64,000 nt of DNA from the NCBI GenBank assembly GCA_045532175.1, contig JAZSFK010000008.1:7990-71989 (forward strand), in the 5' to 3' direction. The stretch's first letter is position 1; every line of letters starts with the position of its first letter. Made by a program: the position numbers and the translations under genes. A model generated the notes under the pieces. The model was not told the DNA's origin and did no database searches. It saw nothing but the letters and a program-made list of their open reading frames with translations. Positions 54,368 to 62,778 of this stretch are shown here, in pieces. This stretch comes from Fimenecus sp045532175 (GTDB lineage: Bacteria > Bacillota > Clostridia > Oscillospirales > Acutalibacteraceae).

Positions 54368-55264
54368 ATGAAACTTACTAAATATTTATTCTGTTATTTT
54401 GTGGGGAATGAACCACACGAAGAAACTGTCCATTTTGCTGTTTCCGAAGATGGGTATAATTTCACTGCACTTAATAACAATGAACATATAATCAAACAAA
54501 ATCTTGGCACAAAATGTTGCCGTGACCCATATATCTTCCGTGGTGAAGATGGTATTTTTCATATTATTGCAACGGATATGCGATGTCACGACGGATGGGC
54601 AAATAACAACTCGATGGTTGTGTGGGATAGTAAAGATTTAATTAATTGGGAAAATGAAAGAATAATTGACTTTTCCCGATTTCCTGAAACAAAAACTGCA
54701 AATCGCGTTTGGGCACCACAAGTCATATTTGATAAATCCCGTCAGGAATATATGATTTATTGGAGTAACAATAACGCTGAGGAAGGTTGGCACACTATTC
54801 CTTGGTATGCTTATACTAAAGATTTTGTAACACTTACTACTAACCCTAAAGTATTACATAATCCAAAAAGCGGAATGGCTGCCATTGACGGAGATATAAT
54901 TGAAAAAGACGGTAAATTCTATTTATATGTTGCAGATGAAGAAAAAGACGGAATATGCTACCTTGTTTCTGACAAGCTAAGCGGTCCATACACAGAGCCT
55001 GAAAATAACAGGATTTCTGTTGCAGATACTGCACTTGAAGGGCACTGTACTTATAAGATTTTAGATACGGACAAGTATGTGCTGATTGCCGACCAATTTA
55101 AAAAAGGCGGTTACTTTATGCAAGAAACCACCGATTTAATTCATTTTACCGCAGTACCTAAAGAGAAAATAAGTCTTGACCATTTAAGGCCAAGACACGG
55201 GTCAGTAATGCACATTACTGATGAAGAATTTAACAGACTCATAAAAGAAAAGTGGGAGTTTTAA
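54368..55264 (+). CDS. GH43-like beta-propeller glycosidase
   Basis: 298 aa from the ATG at 54368 (AAGG at 8 nt); an ATG at 54362 is too close to it. Propeller features include CCRDPYIFRGEDGIFHI (catalytic-type Asp), VWDSKDLINWENER, VWAPQVIFDKSRQEYMIYW, AAIDGDIIEKDGKFYLY (Asp) and TALEGHCTYKI (Glu), matching the three acidic residues of GH43. Likely arabinofuranosidase or xylosidase. It is cytoplasmic. Its stop codon lies inside the terminator stem at 55252-55272. Confidence 0.88.
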   Translation: MKLTKYLFCYFVGNEPHEETVHFAVSEDGYNFTALNNNEHIIKQNLGTKCCRDPYIFRGEDGIFHIIATDMRCHDGWANNNSMVVWDSKDLINWENERIIDFSRFPETKTANRVWAPQVIFDKSRQEYMIYWSNNNAEEGWHTIPWYAYTKDFVTLTTNPKVLHNPKSGMAAIDGDIIEKDGKFYLYVADEEKDGICYLVSDKLSGPYTEPENNRISVADTALEGHCTYKILDTDKYVLIADQFKKGGYFMQETTDLIHFTAVPKEKISLDHLRPRHGSVMHITDEEFNRLIKEKWEF

Positions 55265-55280
55265 ACTCCCACCTTTTTTA
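55252..55280. terminator. terminator overlapping the GH43-like stop codon
   Basis: GTGGGAGTTT (55252-55261) pairs with AAACTCCCAC (55263-55272), then six T. The TAA stop (55262-55264) is at the loop. The hairpin sits next to the end of the convergent gatB gene and could also work on the minus strand. Confidence 0.88.
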
Positions 55281-55281
55281 T

Positions 55282-56703
55282 TTATGCATTCATTTTCTTT
55301 TCAAGAAGTTCCTTGATAACAGCCGGGTCACCTGCACCGCGGAGTTCTTTCATACAAGCACCAAAGAGAGCCTGTAAAGCTTTCACTTTACCACCCTTGA
55401 AATCTTCAACCGCTTTAGGATTGTCTGCGATAACCTTATCAATTACGCTATCAATAGCGGATGAATCGAATTTCTTATCAAGTCCCTGTGACTTAACGTA
55501 TTCAACAGGGTCAACATTGTCTTCAACAACTGCGATAAGAACCTTCTTACCTGCATTTCTGTTGATTTCACCACTATCAACCATCCTGATAATTGTAGCC
55601 AATGTTTCTGCTGTCATTGTAAGGTCGTTAAGTGTCTTACCGTCCTTACGGAGAACACCTGCACAGTCTGTGAGAATCCATGCGGCAACATCCTTTGAAT
55701 TACATCCCATATTGACGATATCCTCGTGCATCTTTGCAATCTTATGGTTTGAAATGAGCATATCAATTTCTTTTTCAGAAATTCCTGCTTCACGATACTG
55801 TTCTGCTTTTTCGTCAACTGCAACAGGCTTGTTTGCCTTGATTTCTTCAAGCCAAGCATCATCAATGATAATTGGCATAAGGTTTGCATCAGGAAAATAA
55901 CGATAATCTGCTTCAGTTTCCTTATTTCTCATAGCAAAAGTCTTACCACTTACATCATCAAATCTTCTTGTTTCCTGAACAAGTTCTTCAATTTCATATT
56001 CAAGTGCGTCTATATGGCGTTGTGATTCATACTTAATTGCTCTTTCAATAGCCTCAAATGATGCCATATTCTTGATTTCAGTACGAACACCAAACTCAGT
56101 ACTGCCTTCAGGACGAACAGAGATATTGACGTCACAACGCATAGCACCTTCTTCACACTCTGAAATGCCACTTGAACGGAACATTGATTTAAGTTTGTTA
56201 AGGTATGTTACAACTTCTTCAGCACTACGGAAATCAGGCTGTGTAACAATTTCAATAAGGGGAACGCTTGTACGGTTAAAGTCAACATATGAAGAATTAC
56301 CGCTATGAACAAGCTTACCTGCGTCTTCTTCCATGTGAATCTGCTTAATTCTGATATCTCTTGTGCCTTCACTTGTTTTAAGTGTTACACAACCATTTGT
56401 ACAAATAGGATGGTTAATCTGTGTAATCTGGTATGCGCAAGGAAGGTCAGGATAATAATAATTCTTCTTATCAAATGTTGTGTATTTATTGATATCGCAG
56501 TTAAGCATAAGTCCTGCTGTAACTGCAAGTTCAACAACTCGTTTGTTCATAACAGGCAACATACCGGGCATACCTGAACAAGCAGGACAAACGCAATCGT
56601 TTGGCTCATTTGCAGCGGAGTGACCGCCACATGAACAGAAAATCTTTGATTCGGTGCTTAACTCAACGTGAGTTTCAAGGCCCATAACAAGTTCGTATTT
56701 CAT
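55282..56703 (-). CDS. gatB: aspartyl/glutamyl-tRNA(Asn/Gln) amidotransferase subunit B
   Basis: 473 aa, full length. All GatB signatures are present: VMGLETHVELSTESKIFC, the zinc cysteines in CSC and CVCPAC, KNYYYPDLPCAYQITQ, HMEEDAGKL, YVDFNR, MRCDVNISVRPEG, RTEIKNM and ADYRYFPDANLMPI. The C-terminal YqeY-like tail domain (about 330-473) is intact. GatB binds the misacylated tRNA and activates its Asp/Glu side chain with ATP. GGAGGG precedes the ATG, 1 nt after the gatA stop. It is the last gene of the T-box operon. Confidence 0.96.
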   Translation of the reverse strand: MKYELVMGLETHVELSTESKIFCSCGGHSAANEPNDCVCPACSGMPGMLPVMNKRVVELAVTAGLMLNCDINKYTTFDKKNYYYPDLPCAYQITQINHPICTNGCVTLKTSEGTRDIRIKQIHMEEDAGKLVHSGNSSYVDFNRTSVPLIEIVTQPDFRSAEEVVTYLNKLKSMFRSSGISECEEGAMRCDVNISVRPEGSTEFGVRTEIKNMASFEAIERAIKYESQRHIDALEYEIEELVQETRRFDDVSGKTFAMRNKETEADYRYFPDANLMPIIIDDAWLEEIKANKPVAVDEKAEQYREAGISEKEIDMLISNHKIAKMHEDIVNMGCNSKDVAAWILTDCAGVLRKDGKTLNDLTMTAETLATIIRMVDSGEINRNAGKKVLIAVVEDNVDPVEYVKSQGLDKKFDSSAIDSVIDKVIADNPKAVEDFKGGKVKALQALFGACMKELRGAGDPAVIKELLEKKMNA

Positions 56704-56704
56704 A

Positions 56705-57886
56705 TTATTTGCCCTCCTTTTCTACACTATGAGCAAGACTTAAAAGTGTGCTTTCTTGGAAGTGATTACCCATAAGCTGAACACCGTTTGTTACAAGTGC
56801 AGGAATACCAACAAGGTTTGGTACTGCTGTGAACACGCTTTCAGCGAATACTTTTCCGAATGCATCTTTGATGTCGTAAGCTTCGTACTCTGTCTTGCTG
56901 CAAACAGGAGTAAGAATTGCATCAAAGTTTTCAAATGCCTTTTGAATACCCTCTGCAACTACACGACGAACACGGAGTGACTTATCAAAGCAATCCTTAT
57001 AACGAGTCTTTGAAAGAACATCTGAACCATAAAGGATAACCGCCTTTGTAAGGAAGTTAAAGCCTTCTGTTCTTGTATTTACGTATAATTCGTCAATATT
57101 CTTATATTCCTTTGCACGGTGACCAAATTTAACACCGTCATAGCGTGAAACATTATTGCAGGTTTCAGCACACATAAGGATTTGCCAAGCTGTATTTGCA
57201 ACTTCAGGCATATCACAGCTGATTTCAACAACTTCAACACCATTTGCACGGAGTGAGTCAGCAAATGCAAGTACCTTTGCTTTTGTAGCATCATCTGTTT
57301 TATCAAGTAAGAATTTATTAAGAGCAACTTTCTTACCTTTTACATCAGTAATCTTGTAATCATAACTGTCCTTTCTAAGGCTTGTGCCGTCTTTATCGTC
57401 GTGACCTGCGATTACACCCATAATCTCTGCAATTTTTTCTGCATCCTTTGCGTAAACGCCAACCTGTTCACCTGATGCTGCACAAGAAATAATACCGTAA
57501 CGAGAAACTGTACCATAAGTTGGTTTTAAGAAATCAACACCTGTGAGTGCTGCTGCACGTCTTGTAGCACCATTCATATCAACACCGAGTGCTGCTTCCA
57601 CATCACCGTTTGCAACGAGTGATGCTGCACTACCCGCTAATTTACCTTCTTGTGGTTCATAGTATGAAAATTCACCAACAAGGTCAAGACCGAATTCACC
57701 AACATTAGTTTTTCCTGCCACTACATAGCCTTTATTTTCAAGGCGAGTAACTGCTTCGGCACTGAAGAGAGGTTTGAAGCCGTCAAGAATTTTTGAACCA
57801 TCAGTTGTAACCACATCTTTTACAAGGATTGTATCGTCAACTGCGATATTACCTTTTTCGTTTACTTTTGTTGCATAATATTTCAT
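56705..57886 (-). CDS. gatA: GatA-like amidase subunit, short and lacking both catalytic serines
   Basis: 393 aa against the usual ~485. The frame is clearly GatA: TNVGEFGLDLVGE, FLKPTYGTVSRYGIIS, IAGHDDKDGTSLRKDSYD, YDGVKFGHRA and RTEGFNFLTKAVILYGSDVL. The catalytic Lys is K23 in LVKDVVTTDGS. The glycine/serine loop (normally GGSSGGSAAA) reads KLAGSAASLVANG without the cis-Ser, and the nucleophile segment (normally DTGGSIR) reads DMNGATR, with Ala107 in place of Ser. About 55 N-terminal residues are also missing, and only 11 nt lie before it, so they are not simply misannotated. It may be a structural subunit or ammonia channel without glutaminase activity. Confidence 0.88.
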   Translation of the reverse strand: MKYYATKVNEKGNIAVDDTILVKDVVTTDGSKILDGFKPLFSAEAVTRLENKGYVVAGKTNVGEFGLDLVGEFSYYEPQEGKLAGSAASLVANGDVEAALGVDMNGATRRAAALTGVDFLKPTYGTVSRYGIISCAASGEQVGVYAKDAEKIAEIMGVIAGHDDKDGTSLRKDSYDYKITDVKGKKVALNKFLLDKTDDATKAKVLAFADSLRANGVEVVEISCDMPEVANTAWQILMCAETCNNVSRYDGVKFGHRAKEYKNIDELYVNTRTEGFNFLTKAVILYGSDVLSKTRYKDCFDKSLRVRRVVAEGIQKAFENFDAILTPVCSKTEYEAYDIKDAFGKVFAESVFTAVPNLVGIPALVTNGVQLMGNHFQESTLLSLAHSVEKEGK

Positions 57887-57897
57887 TACTATTCACC

Positions 57898-59973
57898 TCA
57901 CTTTACAAGTCTTGGTACTTGCCAACTGTCTTCGTTTCTTTCAGGAGCACCTTCGAGAAGGCTTTCTCTTGAGAAAGGCTGTTTACGAACATCTTCACGA
58001 AGTACATTTGTCATTGGCATAACGTGTACCATTTCTTCAACATTTTCTGTATCAATAGTTTTAAGTTTTGCTTCACTGTTAAGCATAGCAGTGAAAATAC
58101 CCTGCATAACTGTTTCTTCATCCTCTGTAAGTGACAACTGATTAAGCTGTTGTGCATTTGAGAAAGTTGAACGTTTACCGCTTACTTTCTTTGAAGCACC
58201 AACAGATGCCTGGCGCTGTGCAAGAGCACTGCCGTTGCCAAGAAGATGAACGTCCTCAAGCTGTTGGTTTGTAACTTCACTTGGAGCACCAAGTAACAAG
58301 TCTTGTGCATTACCATTAAGTGGGAATGCAATAACATCGAGAATTTTTTCTTCGTCAGTAAGAAGCATTACCATACGGTCAATACCGGGTGCCATACCTG
58401 CGTGAGGTGGTGCACCGTACTGGAACGCTGTATATAAAGCATTGAAACGGTTTTTGAGTTCTTCTTCATCATAACCTGCGATTTCAAATGCTTTCTTCAT
58501 AATGTCAATATCGTGATTACGAACAGCACCTGAAGCAAGTTCTATACCATTACAAACAAGGTCGTATTGATAAGCCAAAACCTCTGTTGGGTCTTTAGTA
58601 AGAAGGGCTTCCATACCACCCTGTGGCATTGAGAATGGGTTATGAGTAAAGATTGTCTCCCCTGTTTCTTCGTCATCCTCATACATTGGGAAATCAACTA
58701 CGAAGCAAAATTCAAATGCATCGTCACTGATAAGGTCAAGCTGGTCAGGTCGGGCAAGATAAGAACGGATTAAACCTGCCTTCTTTTCTGTTGCATTTTT
58801 CTTTTCGTCACAGATAAAGAAGAGTGTTTCACCCTCTTTAACACCTGTAAGCTCAGTGATTTCAACCTTTTGTGCATCACTTAAGAATTTAGCAATAGGA
58901 CCCGCAAACACACCGTCTTTAAGTGTGATATAACCAAGACCGCCAAGGCCAACCTCATTTGATGTTGCGTATTTAAGTGAATCTTCAAAGAATTTCTTTG
59001 ATTTACCGGTACAATCAGCAACAATACCACGAACAGGCTTGCCCTTGAATGCAGGGAAATCAACTCCTGCAAAGAAATCTGTAAGGTCACAGATAATAAG
59101 CGGATTACGAAGGTCAGGCTTATCTGAACCGTAAGTCATCATAGCATCTGCATAAGTAATGCGACGGAATGGCTTAGGAGTTACTTTCTTATCAGAGAAT
59201 GTTTTGAATGTGTCATAAATTACATCTTCACAAACATCAAGAACCTCTTCCTGAGTAGCAAAAGCCATTTCAAAGTCAAGCTGATAAAATTCACCCGGTG
59301 AACGGTCAGCACGAGCATCTTCGTCACGGAAGCAAGGTGCAACCTGGAAATAACGGTCAAAGCCCGAAACCATCAACAACTGTTTAAACTGCTGTGGTGC
59401 CTGCGGAAGAGCATAGAATTTACCCGGATGCTTTCTTGAAGGAACAAGGAAGTCACGAGCACCTTCAGGAGATGATGCAGTAAGAATTGGTGTCTGCATA
59501 TCAAGGAAGCCTTTATCCTCCATCTTGTTACGAAGATGACGGATAATCTTTGAACGCTTAACAAGATTGTCGTGATTCTTTGGATTACGAAGGTCAAGAT
59601 AACGATATTTAAGACGAACCTCATCCTTACTCTGTCTTGATGCTCCGACATCAAACGGGAGCATATTCTTACTCTTTCCTAAAATCTGTAAACTGTCAGC
59701 AACAAGTTCAACATAACCTGTTGCAATCTTTTCATTTACCGTATCAGGGTCACGTTTTTCAACAATACCGCTGACAGAGATTACTGTTTCACGGTTTACG
59801 TTCTTAACTAATTCCTCATTGTGAATAACAACCTGAGTAACACCCGTATAGTCACGAATGTCAACGAAGATAACGCCACCGTGGTCACGAACCACATCGA
59901 CCCAACCTGCTAATTCCACACGACTTCCGATGTGCTTATCGCAGATGTCGTTACAGAATAGTGTTCTGTACAT
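57898..59973 (-). CDS. aspS-gatC: fusion: aspartyl-tRNA synthetase (likely non-discriminating) + GatC
   Basis: 691 aa from the ATG at 59973 (AGGAGG, 7 nt). A longer frame to 60078 runs through the T-box and is rejected. Residues 1-575 are a full bacterial AspRS: anticodon domain with RDHGGVIFVDIRD, motif 2 in CFRDEDARADRSPGEFYQLD, the GAD insertion and motif 3 in PPHAGMAPGIDRMVML. His31 in RDHGG matches a residue tied to recognition of both tRNA-Asp and tRNA-Asn in non-discriminating enzymes (Leu in the E. coli type). A linker (about 576-605) leads to GatC (about 606-691): SLTEDEE, KTIDTENVEEMVHVMPMTNV, LREDVRKQPFSRE and WQVPRLV. No separate gatC lies in the operon. Confidence 0.95.
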   Translation of the reverse strand: MYRTLFCNDICDKHIGSRVELAGWVDVVRDHGGVIFVDIRDYTGVTQVVIHNEELVKNVNRETVISVSGIVEKRDPDTVNEKIATGYVELVADSLQILGKSKNMLPFDVGASRQSKDEVRLKYRYLDLRNPKNHDNLVKRSKIIRHLRNKMEDKGFLDMQTPILTASSPEGARDFLVPSRKHPGKFYALPQAPQQFKQLLMVSGFDRYFQVAPCFRDEDARADRSPGEFYQLDFEMAFATQEEVLDVCEDVIYDTFKTFSDKKVTPKPFRRITYADAMMTYGSDKPDLRNPLIICDLTDFFAGVDFPAFKGKPVRGIVADCTGKSKKFFEDSLKYATSNEVGLGGLGYITLKDGVFAGPIAKFLSDAQKVEITELTGVKEGETLFFICDEKKNATEKKAGLIRSYLARPDQLDLISDDAFEFCFVVDFPMYEDDEETGETIFTHNPFSMPQGGMEALLTKDPTEVLAYQYDLVCNGIELASGAVRNHDIDIMKKAFEIAGYDEEELKNRFNALYTAFQYGAPPHAGMAPGIDRMVMLLTDEEKILDVIAFPLNGNAQDLLLGAPSEVTNQQLEDVHLLGNGSALAQRQASVGASKKVSGKRSTFSNAQQLNQLSLTEDEETVMQGIFTAMLNSEAKLKTIDTENVEEMVHVMPMTNVLREDVRKQPFSRESLLEGAPERNEDSWQVPRLVK

Positions 59974-60009
59974 AGTTTTTCCTCCTACTTTATCCCGAAG
60001 TAAAATAAA

Positions 60010-60222
60010 AAGCCCCGGGAATACTAAAATATTCCCGGGACGAGTAATTAAAATAAATACCCGCGGTGCCACCCGCATTGCTACGCCAAAAGCATATCCT
60101 CTTTTAATATTAAATTAGTTTTTGCCATTAGAGTGTTCCCAAGCTTACTACTCATCTCAAACGCGCTTTCAGTCGGTGACGCATTCTCCCTGACAGACTT
60201 TCCACAAAAGCCGAGTCTCTGC
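60010..60222 (-). promoter_or_regulatory. T-box riboswitch leader of the aspS-gatC/gatA/gatB operon
   Basis: On the minus strand, the T-box core GCGGGTGGCACCGCGGGT (60076-60059) is followed by ACTCGTCCC and a terminator hairpin, CCCGGGAATA/TATTCCCGGG (60039-60030/60023-60014) with CTTTTTATTTTA. Stem I lies about 60222-60120, with AGGGAGA and a distal GCG...CGC hairpin. The specifier was not settled: GAC (60174-60172) and AAC (60136-60134) are both candidates. Uncharged tRNA-Asp or tRNA-Asn would switch the operon on. Confidence 0.93.
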
Positions 60223-60227
60223 AAAAT

Positions 60228-60255
60228 ATTATAACAAAAAAAATGCTTTTGTCAA
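60228..60255 (-). promoter_or_regulatory. promoter of the aspS-gatC operon
   Basis: On the minus strand, TTGACA (60255-60250), a 16-nt spacer and TATAAT (60233-60228). The transcript would begin just before the T-box stem I. Confidence 0.85.
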
Positions 60256-60334
60256 GAATTTTTATATGTAAATATTGTATGACAAAATAAAAAAATTATT
60301 ACACTCAATTACATACTAAATAACATTTTACCTA

Positions 60335-60386
60335 CAAAAAATAAGCGTTGCAATCGGGAAATCGGTACTCCCCTTTTGCAACGCTT
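60335..60386 (-). terminator. terminator of the V-type ATPase operon
   Basis: On the minus strand, AAGCGTTGCAA (60386-60376) pairs with TTGCAACGCTT (60353-60343), followed by ATTTTTTG. It lies 27 nt after the subunit K stop. The remainder of 60240-60413 contains only this and the aspS promoter. Confidence 0.92.
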
Positions 60387-60413
60387 TTCAATTTATCAAT
60401 TATAATTTCTGTT

Positions 60414-60839
60414 TTATCCGAGTGCTACCATACTGAAAACAAGTGCAAACAAAGCTACTGTTTCGCAAAGACCTACGACTGTGATGTACTGTGAGAAGCC
60501 TTTTCCCGTTTCAGCCAATGCGTCTGCACCTGCTGCACCTGCTTTACCCTGAAAAACTGCTGAGAAAGCCATTGCAAGACCTGATGCGATACCAAGACCA
60601 ATCAAAAATGCCGGGTCTGCTGATGAAGATTTCATCTGTTGCATCAAAAGAAAACCGTAAATTGTCTGTGTAAGAGGTGCACCTGCAAAAACTGTAAGAA
60701 TAAACGGTGCAGCCTTATTACTCATATAGCACTTTTTCCAAGCACCAATTGATGCCTGGCCAGCAATACCGATACCGATTGCTGAACCGATTGCAGCAAT
60801 ACCCATTGCCAAAGATGTTCCTAATAATCCGAAATTCAT
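60414..60839 (-). CDS. ntpK: V-type ATPase rotor subunit K (proteolipid), sodium-type
   Basis: 141 aa with four membrane helices in two tandem hairpins: GIAAIGSAIGIGIAGQASIG and GLGIASGLAMAFSAVFQGKA begin equivalent helices. The ion-binding carboxylate is E126 in VVGLCETVALF. Thr57-Gln58 in APLTQTIYG and Gln97 in AVFQGKAG correspond to the Thr, Gln and Gln that with Glu bind Na+ in Enterococcus hirae NtpK, so Na+ coupling is likely. The protein is somewhat shorter than the 156-aa Enterococcus subunit. It is the last gene of the operon. Confidence 0.95.
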   Translation of the reverse strand: MNFGLLGTSLAMGIAAIGSAIGIGIAGQASIGAWKKCYMSNKAAPFILTVFAGAPLTQTIYGFLLMQQMKSSSADPAFLIGLGIASGLAMAFSAVFQGKAGAAGADALAETGKGFSQYITVVGLCETVALFALVFSMVALG

Positions 60840-60858
60840 AATTATTCTCCTTCGTGAT

Positions 60859-62778
60859 TTAATCTATTTGTTCATTAAATGGTTTGAATTTATGCCCACT
60901 CCAGGACATATCCAGATGCGATGAAAATTCCAATGTATTAAGTCTTATACCGTGAACGATAACGGACAAGACATTCAATATCATATTAAGTCCGTGACCA
61001 AATACTAAAAGAACAATCGCAACAATCATAAATAAGAAATTGCCGAGTAGTGGTCCTGCCAATTCATTTACGGTGGCAGCAATTGCAGCACCTGCAAGTC
61101 CAACAGCCCAAAGTCGTATATAGGAAACTATATCCGAGAAAACATTAACTACACCAAGCAAGACAGAAACTATATTTTTAAGACTTGCAAGAATAGATTT
61201 TATAATGTTGCCTTCATAATTTGCAAATATAAAACTCAACAGAAATCCGACACCTATAAGAGCAAGCGAAACTGTACCTACAGGAATTCCGCTTATTACC
61301 AGTGAAAAACTGAATACTTCAGGATTTACCACAAGGCTTAATACAAGATAGTAAATTCCAAATAACTGTAATATTGAGCCTATATCACCGAGCATTTTAA
61401 GTGATTTTATGTTTCTTTTTACACCTTTTATATGTGCTATTGTTAATTGGATTAGTGCCAATGAGAAACAGAAAATCTGTAAATTTTGTGCTGTTGTGAG
61501 TCCCACATCACCCTCTGTCCAGAACGGATGCCATATTCTGTCTTCATAGACATTTGAAATTACGGGAATTGACAAATTCTGTAACCATTGTGGTATTTGT
61601 TCAGCAGAAAGGCCAAACCAAGTACAAGTAAGCGTTCCCCACAATACCGTTGACAAGCCAAAAAGTCCTATAAGCAGAAATGTTGGTGAAACTGTTTTCT
61701 TTGTAACAAGCGATTTTATTATTGGTATTGCTGCAACTGCACATATAAACAATCCATATCCGCCATCACCAAAAATAATACCAAAGAAAATCAAAATGAA
61801 TGCCAAGAACCAACCTGATATGTCATATTCAAAATATCCGGGAACTGCACCCAAAAAGTCGGTTAACGGATAAATCAGACTTACAAACTTATTATTTTTA
61901 AGTTTTGTCGGTACATCATCTTCCGGAGTTGGTTCTTCAACAAGAAGTCCCCACGAATTTGATTTAGCTGTTTCTTTTAATTCATCAAGATTATCTGCCT
62001 CAATATATCCTTTGAAATGTGCAACTGTGAGGTTTTTATTATCATCAGATAACGTTTCATCAGACATACCCGTTGTATAAATCTCAAACTCAATTTCCTT
62101 TTCACAGGCTTTTACAGCACTTTTAAGCGCATTTGTGTATTTTCCGTAAGAAAGGATTTTTTCGTCAATTGATTTAATCTTGTCACCAAGGTCGGTTACC
62201 TTTTGTCGCATATCTTCCGTGGACTTTTGCGGCAACTCTAACTTGTAGGTGTTAAGTGATGAGATTAGCTCGCATTCATCATCCAAATCCGATTTAATCA
62301 ACATACATTTTACAGAGTTTTTGTTTTCTGCTAACTTAACCGTTTTTACACTTTCGTCCAAGGACTCGTATTTCTTTTTTGTCATTTCATAGAATGAAAC
62401 ATTAATACCTTTATCTACTAAATCCTTGATACTTTCGGGGTTAAACTCACCCCAATTCTTAAGTCGTTCAAGTTCCGAATTAAGAGTAATTATTTCTGAC
62501 TGACAATTTTTCTTTTCGTCCGTCAAAAAAGATACTTCATTTGCAATATTCAGAGCATCAGCAAGACTTAAAGCTTCACTCTCTGTATCTTTTTTGTTTC
62601 CGAGAATGAAAATTGCGCTTTCGAGCAAGGAAATCTGTTCCTTGAGTACGTTTAAACGTTCGCCTGAACCCTCGCTGATTTCAATGTGAATCATTCCGAG
62701 TTTTCGAAGTTTTTTAAGTGTTTCTGTTTTTTTATCTCCCATAATTATGAGAGAAACTTTTTTCATAGGAACTATCAT
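60859..62778 (-). CDS. ntpI: V-type ATPase subunit I (stator/a-subunit)
   Basis: 639 aa. The N-terminal cytoplasmic half (about 1-330) has coiled-coil segments (KEQISLLESAIF, KKNCQSEIITLNSELERL). The C-terminal half has seven or eight membrane helices, with FFGIIFGDGGYGLFI, YIRLWAVGLAGAAIA (the essential Arg) and FGHGLNMILNVLSVIVHGIRL, the family signature. It forms the ion channel against the K ring. The ATG overlaps the TGA of subunit D (62778-62775), so translation is coupled; GGAGG lies 10 nt upstream. Confidence 0.96.
   Translation of the reverse strand: MIVPMKKVSLIIMGDKKTETLKKLRKLGMIHIEISEGSGERLNVLKEQISLLESAIFILGNKKDTESEALSLADALNIANEVSFLTDEKKNCQSEIITLNSELERLKNWGEFNPESIKDLVDKGINVSFYEMTKKKYESLDESVKTVKLAENKNSVKCMLIKSDLDDECELISSLNTYKLELPQKSTEDMRQKVTDLGDKIKSIDEKILSYGKYTNALKSAVKACEKEIEFEIYTTGMSDETLSDDNKNLTVAHFKGYIEADNLDELKETAKSNSWGLLVEEPTPEDDVPTKLKNNKFVSLIYPLTDFLGAVPGYFEYDISGWFLAFILIFFGIIFGDGGYGLFICAVAAIPIIKSLVTKKTVSPTFLLIGLFGLSTVLWGTLTCTWFGLSAEQIPQWLQNLSIPVISNVYEDRIWHPFWTEGDVGLTTAQNLQIFCFSLALIQLTIAHIKGVKRNIKSLKMLGDIGSILQLFGIYYLVLSLVVNPEVFSFSLVISGIPVGTVSLALIGVGFLLSFIFANYEGNIIKSILASLKNIVSVLLGVVNVFSDIVSYIRLWAVGLAGAAIAATVNELAGPLLGNFLFMIVAIVLLVFGHGLNMILNVLSVIVHGIRLNTLEFSSHLDMSWSGHKFKPFNEQID

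Noticed and set aside
59974..60078. N-terminal extension of the AspRS reading frame
   Set aside because: It translates the T-box terminator hairpin. The AGGAGG site and the family N-terminus set the start at 59973.
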